From contig JAQJVL010000248.1 in the NCBI GenBank assembly GCA_035578905.1, forward strand, positions 1,038,501 to 1,102,500: a DNA stretch of 64,000 nt. Reading direction: 5' to 3'. Of the stretch, positions 57,721-64,000 are shown in pieces (position 1 is the first letter of the stretch; every line of letters begins with the position of its first letter). The stretch comes from Stictocephala bisonia. Taxonomy: Eukaryota; Arthropoda; Insecta; Hemiptera; Membracidae. The position numbers and the translations under genes were made by a program. The notes under the pieces were generated by a model. That model saw only the letters and a list, made by a program, of their open reading frames with translations, was not told the DNA's origin and did no database searches.

Positions 57721-60700
57721 TATATCAACTGTTGGGGCTAGACTTACCTCACTCCAAGGTAAGGCCCGAGTATCATGAAGTAAAGTGTTAGAATTAACGT
57801 CTTTACAGTTTCTGAATGTAAATAAGTGGGACATTTAGGCGATAGAAAGCCTATATGTATACAGAAGATTATATCAACAGTTGGGGCTAGACTTACCTCA
57901 CTCCAAGGTAAGACCCGAGTATCATGAAGTAAAGTGTTAGAATCAACGTCTTTACAGTTTCTGAATGTAAATAAATGGGACATTTTGACGATAGAAAGCC
58001 TATATGTATACAGAAGATTAGATCAACTGTAGGGGCTAGACTTACCTCACTCCAAGGTAAGACCGGAGTATCATGAAGTAAAGTGTTAGAATCAACGTCT
58101 TTACAGTTTCTGAATGTAAATAAATGGGACATTTAAGCAATAGAAAGCCTATATGTATACAGAAGATTAGATCAACTGTAGGGGCTAGACTTACCTCACT
58201 CCAAGGTAAGACCCGAGTATCATGAAGTAAAGTGTTAGAATCAACGTCTTTACAGTTTCTGAATGTAAATAAATGGGACATTTAAGCAATAGAAAGCCTA
58301 TATGTATACAGAAGATTAGATCAACTGTAGGGGCTAGACTTACCTCACTCCAAGGTAAGACCCGAGTATCATGAAGTAAAGTGTTAGAATCAACGTCTTT
58401 ACAGTTTCTGAATGTAAATAAATGGGACATTTAAGCAATAGAAAGCCTATATGTATACAGAAGATTAGATCAACTGTTGGGGCTAGACTTACCTCACTCC
58501 AAGGTAAGGACCGAGTATTATGAAGTAAAGTGTTAGAATCAACGTCTTTACACTTTCTGAATGTAAATAAATGGGACATTTTGAGGATAGAAAGCCTATA
58601 TTTATACAGAAGATTAGATCAACTGTAGGGGCTAGACTTACCTCACTCCAAGGTAAGGACCGAGTATTATGAAGTAAAGTGTTAGAATCAACGTCTTTAC
58701 ACTTTCTGAATGTAAATAAATGGGACATTTTGACGATAGATAGCCTATATGTATACAGAAGATTAGATCAACTGTAGGGGCTAGACTTACCTCACTCCAA
58801 GGTAAGGACCGAGTATAATGAAGTAAAGTGTGAGAATCAACGTCTTTACACTTTCTGAATGTAAATAAATGGGACATTTTGACGATAGAAAGCCTATATG
58901 TATACAGAAGATTAGATCAACTGTTGGGGCTAGACTTACCTCACTCCAAGGTAAGGACCGAGTATTATGAAGTAAAGTGTTAGAATCAACGTCTTTACAC
59001 TTTCTGAATGTAAATAAATGGGACATTTTGACGATAGAAAGCCTATATGTATACAGAAGATTAGATCAACTGTAGGGGCTAGACTTACCTCACTCCAAGG
59101 TAAGGCCCGAGTATCATGGAGTAAAGTGTTAGAATCAACGTTTTTACACTTTCTGAATGTAAATAAATGGGACATTTTGACGATAGAAAGCCTATATGTA
59201 TACAGAAGATTAGATCAACTGTAGGGGCTAGACTTACCTCACTCCAAGGTAAGGCCCGAGTATCATGGAGTAAAGTGTTAGAATCAACGTTTTTACACTT
59301 TCTGAATGTAAATAAATGGGACATTTTGACGATAGAAAGCCTATATGTATACAGAAGATTAGATCAACTGTTGGGGCTAGACTTACCTCACTCCAAGGTA
59401 AGGACCGAGTATTATGAAGTAAAGTGTTAGAATCAACGTCTTTACACTTTCTGAATGTAAATAAATGGGACATTTAGGCGATAGAAAGCCTATATGTATA
59501 CAGAAGATTAGATCAACTGTTGGGGCTAGACTTACCTCACTCCAAGGTAAGGCCCAAGTATCATGAAATAAAGTGTTAGAATCAACATCTTTACAGTTTC
59601 TGAATGCAAATAAATGGGACATTTAGGCGATAGAAAGCCTATATGTATACAGAAGATTAGATCAACTGTTGGGGCTAGACTTACCTCACTCCAAGGTAAG
59701 GACAGAGTATTATGAAGTAAAGTGTTAGAATCAACGTCTTTACACTTTCTGAATGTAAATAAATGGGACATTTAGGCAATAGAAAGCCTATATATATATA
59801 GAAGATTAGATCAACTGTTGGGGCTAGACTTACCTCACTCCAAGGTAAGGACCGAGTATCATGAAGTAAAGTGTTAGAATCAATGTCTTTACAGTTTCTG
59901 AATGTAAATAAATGGGACATTTAGGCGATAGAAAGCCTATATGTATACAGAAGATTAGATCAACTGTTGGGGCTAGACTTACCTCACTCCAAGGTAAGGA
60001 CCAAGTATTATGAAGTAAAGTGTTAAAATCAACGTCTTTACAGTTTCTGGATGTAAATAAATGGGACATTTTGACGAAAGAAAGCCTATATGTATACAGA
60101 GGATTAGATCAACTGTAGGGGCTAGACTTACCTCACTCCAAGGTAAGACCCGAGTATCATGAAGTAAAGTGTTAGAATCAACGTCTTTACAGTTTCTGAA
60201 TGTAAATAAATGGGACATTTAAGCAATAGAAAGCCTATATGTATACAGAAGATTAGATCAACTGTTGGGGCTAGACTTCACCCTCACCTCCTCATGGTAC
60301 GACCGGAGTATCATGAAGTAAAGTGTTAGAATCAACGACTTTACAGTTTCTGAATGTAATAAATTGGACATTTAGGCGATAGAAAGCCTATATGTATACA
60401 GAAGATTAGATCAACTGTTGGGGTAGGACTTACCTCACTCCAAGGTAAGGAGCCGAGTATCATGAAGTAAAGTGTGTAGAATCCAACGTCTTTAACAACT
60501 TTCTGAATGCTAAATAAATCCGGGACATTTTGGACGATAGAAAGCCTATAATCTATCCAGAAGATTAGATCAACTGTAGGGCGCTATGACTTACCTCACT
60601 CCAACGGATAGGACCGAGCTATTCTCTAAGGTAAAGAGTAGAATCACAACGTCTTTACACTTTCCTGAATGTAAATAAATGGGACAATTTTGACGATAGA

Positions 60701-62000
60701 TAGCCCGCTCATATGTATACAGAAGATTAGATCAACCTGTAGGGGGCTAGACTTAACCTCACTCCAAGGTAAGGACCGAGTATAATGAAGTAAAGTGTGG
60801 AGAATCAACGTCTTTCACACTTTCTGAATGTAAATAAATGGGACATTTTTGACGATAGAAAGCCTATATGTATACAGAAGATTAGATCAACTGTTGGGGC
60901 TAGACTTACCTCACTCCAAGGTAAGGGACCGAGTATTATGAAGTAAAGTGTTAGAATCAACGTCTTTACACTTTCTGAATGTAAATAAATGGGACATTTT
61001 GGACGATAGAAAGCCTATATGTATACAGAAGATTAGATCAACTGTAGGGGCTTGACTTACCTCACTCAAGGTAAGCCCCTCCGAGTATCCATGGCAGTAA
61101 AGTGTTAGAATCAACGTTTTTACACTTTCTGAATGTAAATAAATGGGACATTTTGACGATAGAAAGCCTATATAAGTGTTAGAATCAACGTCTTTACAGT
61201 TTCTGAATGTAAATAAATGGGACATTTAGGCGATAGAAAGCCTATATGTATACAGAAGATTAGATCAACTGTTGGGGCTAGACTTACCTCACTCCAAGGT
61301 AAGGCCCGAGTATCATGAAGTAAAGTGTTAGAATCAACGTCTTTACAGTTTCTGAATGTAAATAAATGGGACATTTAGGCGATAGAAAGCCTATATGTAT
61401 ACAGAAGATTAGATCAACTGTTGGGCTAGACTTACCTCACTCCAAGGTAAGGCCCGAGTATCATGAAGTAAAGTGTTAGAATCAACGTCTTTACAGTTTC
61501 TGAATGTAAATAAATGGGACATTTAGGCGATAGAAAGCCTATATGTATACAGAAGATTAGATCAACTGTTGGGGCTAGACTTACCTCACTCCAAGGTAAG
61601 GACCGAGTATCATGAAGTAAAGTGTTAGAATCAACGTCTTTACAGTTTCTGAATGTAAATAAATGGGACATTTAGGCGATAGAAAGCCTATATGTATACA
61701 GAAGATTAGATCAACTGTTGGGGCTAGACTTACCTCACTCCAAGGTAAGGACCAAGTATTATGAAGTAAAGTGTTAGAATCAACGTCTTTACAGTTTCTG
61801 GATGTAAATAAATGGGACATTTTGACGAAAGAAAGCCTATATGTATACAGAGGATTAGATCAACTGTAGGGGCTAGACTTACCTCACTCCAAGGTAAGAC
61901 CCGAGTATTATGAAGTAAAGTGTTAGAATCAACGTCTTTACAGTTTCTGAATGTAAATAAATGGGACATTTTGGCAATAGAAAGCCTATATGTATACAGA
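57721..62000. repeat. 149-bp satellite array, about 29 copies
   Basis: The word GGGGCTAGACTTACCTCACT recurs every 149 bp. Each unit holds CTTACCTCACTCCAAGGTAA, which has a near-consensus splice donor on each strand (CAAG|GTAAG on +, GAG|GTAAGT on -), and TCTTTACAG, an acceptor-like word; a subset (about 58500-59480) has CAC instead of CAG. Many copies contain the same 79-residue minus-strand frame, a by-product of homogeneity. The stretch 60250-61180 differs by many small insertions. Blocks at 59830-60230 recur at 61580-61980. Confidence 0.97.
60250..61180. other. Indel-rich stretch inside the 149-bp array, likely unpolished sequence
   Basis: Compared with neighbouring units, extra single or double bases occur every few tens of bases, and one unit is cut short near 61170. 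The marker variants (ATAGATAGCC, GTATAATGAAG) match the order at 58730-59000. This looks like a noisy reading of the same or a duplicated block rather than biological decay. Confidence 0.7.
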
Positions 62001-62276
62001 ACATAAGATCATGTCTCAAAAGGATAAAAGCTGGATGTTGTCTATGCTGAACAACACAGTCGGGATAAGGCACCATTATCACGCCTAGCCATGTGTCAGA
62101 CATAGCTGACAGTGCAGTAAGTAACAGTTAGAGGAAGAATAATCAGATTACAAGGATGGATAAGATTTTACAAATAAGAATTTTTGAAGTTGTCAGGTCA
62201 AAGTAAGTTTTTTATTTTTTAGTATATTTTTGCCAGTGGCAATTTTAACTTAATTCAACTTATTCTAATAAAGTTG
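62001..62276. other. Spacer after the array, nothing recognised
   Basis: No features noticed. Confidence 0.5.
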
Positions 62277-62400
62277 TTATGAGACAACGGTACAGACCCA
62301 TCAAGCAAATTTGTTTACTGGACCTCCTGGAATTTGAACACATGACCCTCTGCATATAAAGCAGAAGTACTAACTGCTAATCTAACAAGAGGCTTAAGTT
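62277..62400 (-). repeat. tRNA-derived SINE fragment
   Basis: On the minus strand the sequence starts AAGCCTCTTGTTAGATTAGC. It then has AGTTAGTACTTCTGC (A-box region and anticodon stem), TTTATATGCAGAGG (the other side of the stem) and ATGTGTTCAAATTCCAGGAG (B-box-like). A five-base anticodon-type stem (TCTGC/GCAGA) forms, but the acceptor stem is imperfect and no discriminator or CCA is seen. A SINE head or tRNA pseudogene is likelier than an active tRNA. The tail after the tRNA-like part is of unknown origin. Confidence 0.55.
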
Positions 62401-64000
62401 TCAATACAAATCCGCCATTACGACATGACGATAAGGAGTCATAAAATTTATAAGTGACTGTTCAAAATCTATTAGAAACCCCAGGTTAGACAAACAGAAA
62501 CTAAAACATGTGTCCAATTACAGCTGACATCAATAACCATGTACTCAGGACATCCACCCCGGAGTTATCAGAAGAACACACAAGACAGACACAAGGAGAT
62601 GATATTTGACAAAAGTGACAACTCCCATACTTCCTTTTAAAGTGTGGTAATTTCTAAAGCCATTATGATCATGAAGCTCAGCACTCATATGAGTTTTTTT
62701 AAGTCAGGTTTCTTAACCAAAATGATAAAAAATTCTTGAGACTCATAAATGGCTGAAATTCATCAGTGTGACAGAGGAGGGACTGAGTATTAATGTGGGC
62801 TAATTTAAGGAAAGATCGGAGAAATGATAATGATTGGTAAATAATTAGGGAAAGGGGGAGTAGGGCTGAAGTTACCATCAGGACCTGGAAAGACCACAAG
62901 TGGACACAGCGACACCCAACATTGGATAACACTATGAGCAACACACCCACTGTATGCACATTTATTTTAAGAAATTGTGAGTACCGCGTCTTTCCAATAA
63001 TTCCTTATTCAGCTCCAGAATAATAATAATAAATAATTATTATAATTATATTATAGAACCTCATCATTGTATGCATGTTGGATAATACGAGAGCTGTAAC
63101 CTTTGTGATCTGGGTAGGTTGTAATCCATCTACCATTATATTATACAACAGGCAGTTGTCTTAGTTAATTTGAAATATGTTGGGATAGTAGAGAAAAATA
63201 ACTAATTTCTACTGAGTACACTATTTATAAATCACAGCCTTACCAAAGAGCCATAAAAAAATTAACCCTTGATGGTAAATACTAGGTGACCCATTATGAA
63301 CTCTCAACTGCAAAGTGCTTCTTTTGAGCTCTTCGCAAGCTTTTTTTGTAAAAATCATTAAAAAAAAACTAAATATGCTCCAAACATCAATTTTATCATT
63401 TAGCTTTTCTTCTCAAGAACTGTAATTTCAGATAATACCATCAAAATTTACAACAACAAAAAATAGTAAATAATTTTTGTCTAGAAAAAATTGAACAAAT
63501 TTAAAAATGTTGTACGTTAATTATAACTTATAACCTTCCTTAGGAGCACTAAAAAATGTTTGTAAATAACTCCAAGATAGCCAAATTGTTTACTATTTTG
63601 TGCACTATAATAATATGTTGTTACATTTTATATAAACTACTAGTTTTTTTTTATATTCATATTGTTTGTTAAATAAAACGTAAAATTGAAAAAAAAATTT
63701 GCAAAGTTACAGTATGATCATTGTAGGTAATCAAATAGTACATGTAAAGATTCTAAAAAATTGCCATTGAATAGACAAGAAAAAGTTGTTTAGGAAAAAT
63801 AGTCATATTGTACCCATATACAAAGTTTTATATTTTTAGTTTGTTGTGGAAAATAAAAATGTTACCACAGAAAAGAAAACCTCTGTTAAAAATTACATAA
63901 CAATCCATAAATAAGGGGTATGTATAATTTTTTGCTACATGTACTTTATTAGTACAATCTATTAGCTACAAGAAAATGTAAAATATATGAATATATTCCA
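62401..64000. other. Intronic sequence to the window end, nothing recognised
   Basis: I looked for the S6 exon of repeat I (a MYF-like stretch followed by FVMNLxLGVLSGE) and did not find it. Small frames such as 62699-62959 on the minus strand have no family resemblance. Confidence 0.5.

Noticed and set aside
57744..61969. Series of 79-residue minus-strand open frames, one per 149-bp unit
   Set aside because: The frames overlap each other in shifting phase and follow from near-identical units. No start context, signal peptide or family resemblance supports translation.
62401..64000. Search for the repeat I S6 exon of the channel
   Set aside because: No stretch encoding the expected FVMNLxLGVLSGE pattern with splice sites was found by eye; it probably lies beyond the window.

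Overview
The window is AT-rich intronic DNA of an animal nuclear genome, almost certainly an insect and perhaps a hemipteran. The placement rests on an arthropod-type L-type calcium channel sequence, GT-AG introns, insect-style non-LTR retrotransposons, ZMYM1-like hAT transposons, and many foldback elements and satellites. I cannot name the species. No prokaryotic features, RNA genes or CRISPR arrays are present.

The only host gene I can support is a voltage-gated calcium channel alpha-1 subunit of the Cav1 (Ca-alpha1D) type, on the + strand. Four exons (14702-14841, 23363-23469, 52724-52876, 57183-57385) have matching splice phases and total 603 nt, or 201 codons. They encode repeat I from S2 through S3, S4 and S5 to the pore loop with the selectivity glutamate. 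The S1 side and the S6 side lie outside the window or were not found. Introns are 8.5, 29.3 and 4.3 kb, and the rest of the window also reads as intron of this gene.

The introns are filled with repeats. From 1 to 14.6 kb there is a 163-bp satellite, a MITE with TTAA ends, a 5.8-kb inverted-repeat element with arms of about 1.9 kb, a LINE fragment, a 5'-truncated LINE whose empty site is also present, and two more foldbacks. From 14.8 to 24 kb there are 73-bp and 53-bp tandem arrays, a decayed hAT transposase, a tRNA-like SINE and an 845-bp foldback. From 24 to 28.8 kb lies a near full-length LINE with an intact ORF1 and a lightly damaged ORF2. From 30 to 37.8 kb there are three satellites (170, 65 and 25 bp), the first two with clear higher-order structure.

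From 39.9 to 46.6 kb an old minus-strand LINE is split by a 3,554-bp hAT transposon with a perfect 8-bp target duplication; its transposase is spoiled by what looks like one missing base. At 50.4-51.5 kb another LINE fragment carries a 515-bp DNA transposon, and at 53.5 kb there is a Harbinger-like MITE. After the pore exon, 57.7-62.0 kb is a 149-bp satellite, part of which (60.25-61.18 kb) has dense small indels like unpolished long-read sequence.

The genes do not form an operon or pathway. One long transcription unit hosts nested selfish elements whose inverted repeats, splice-like motifs and arrays could affect processing of the channel transcript.
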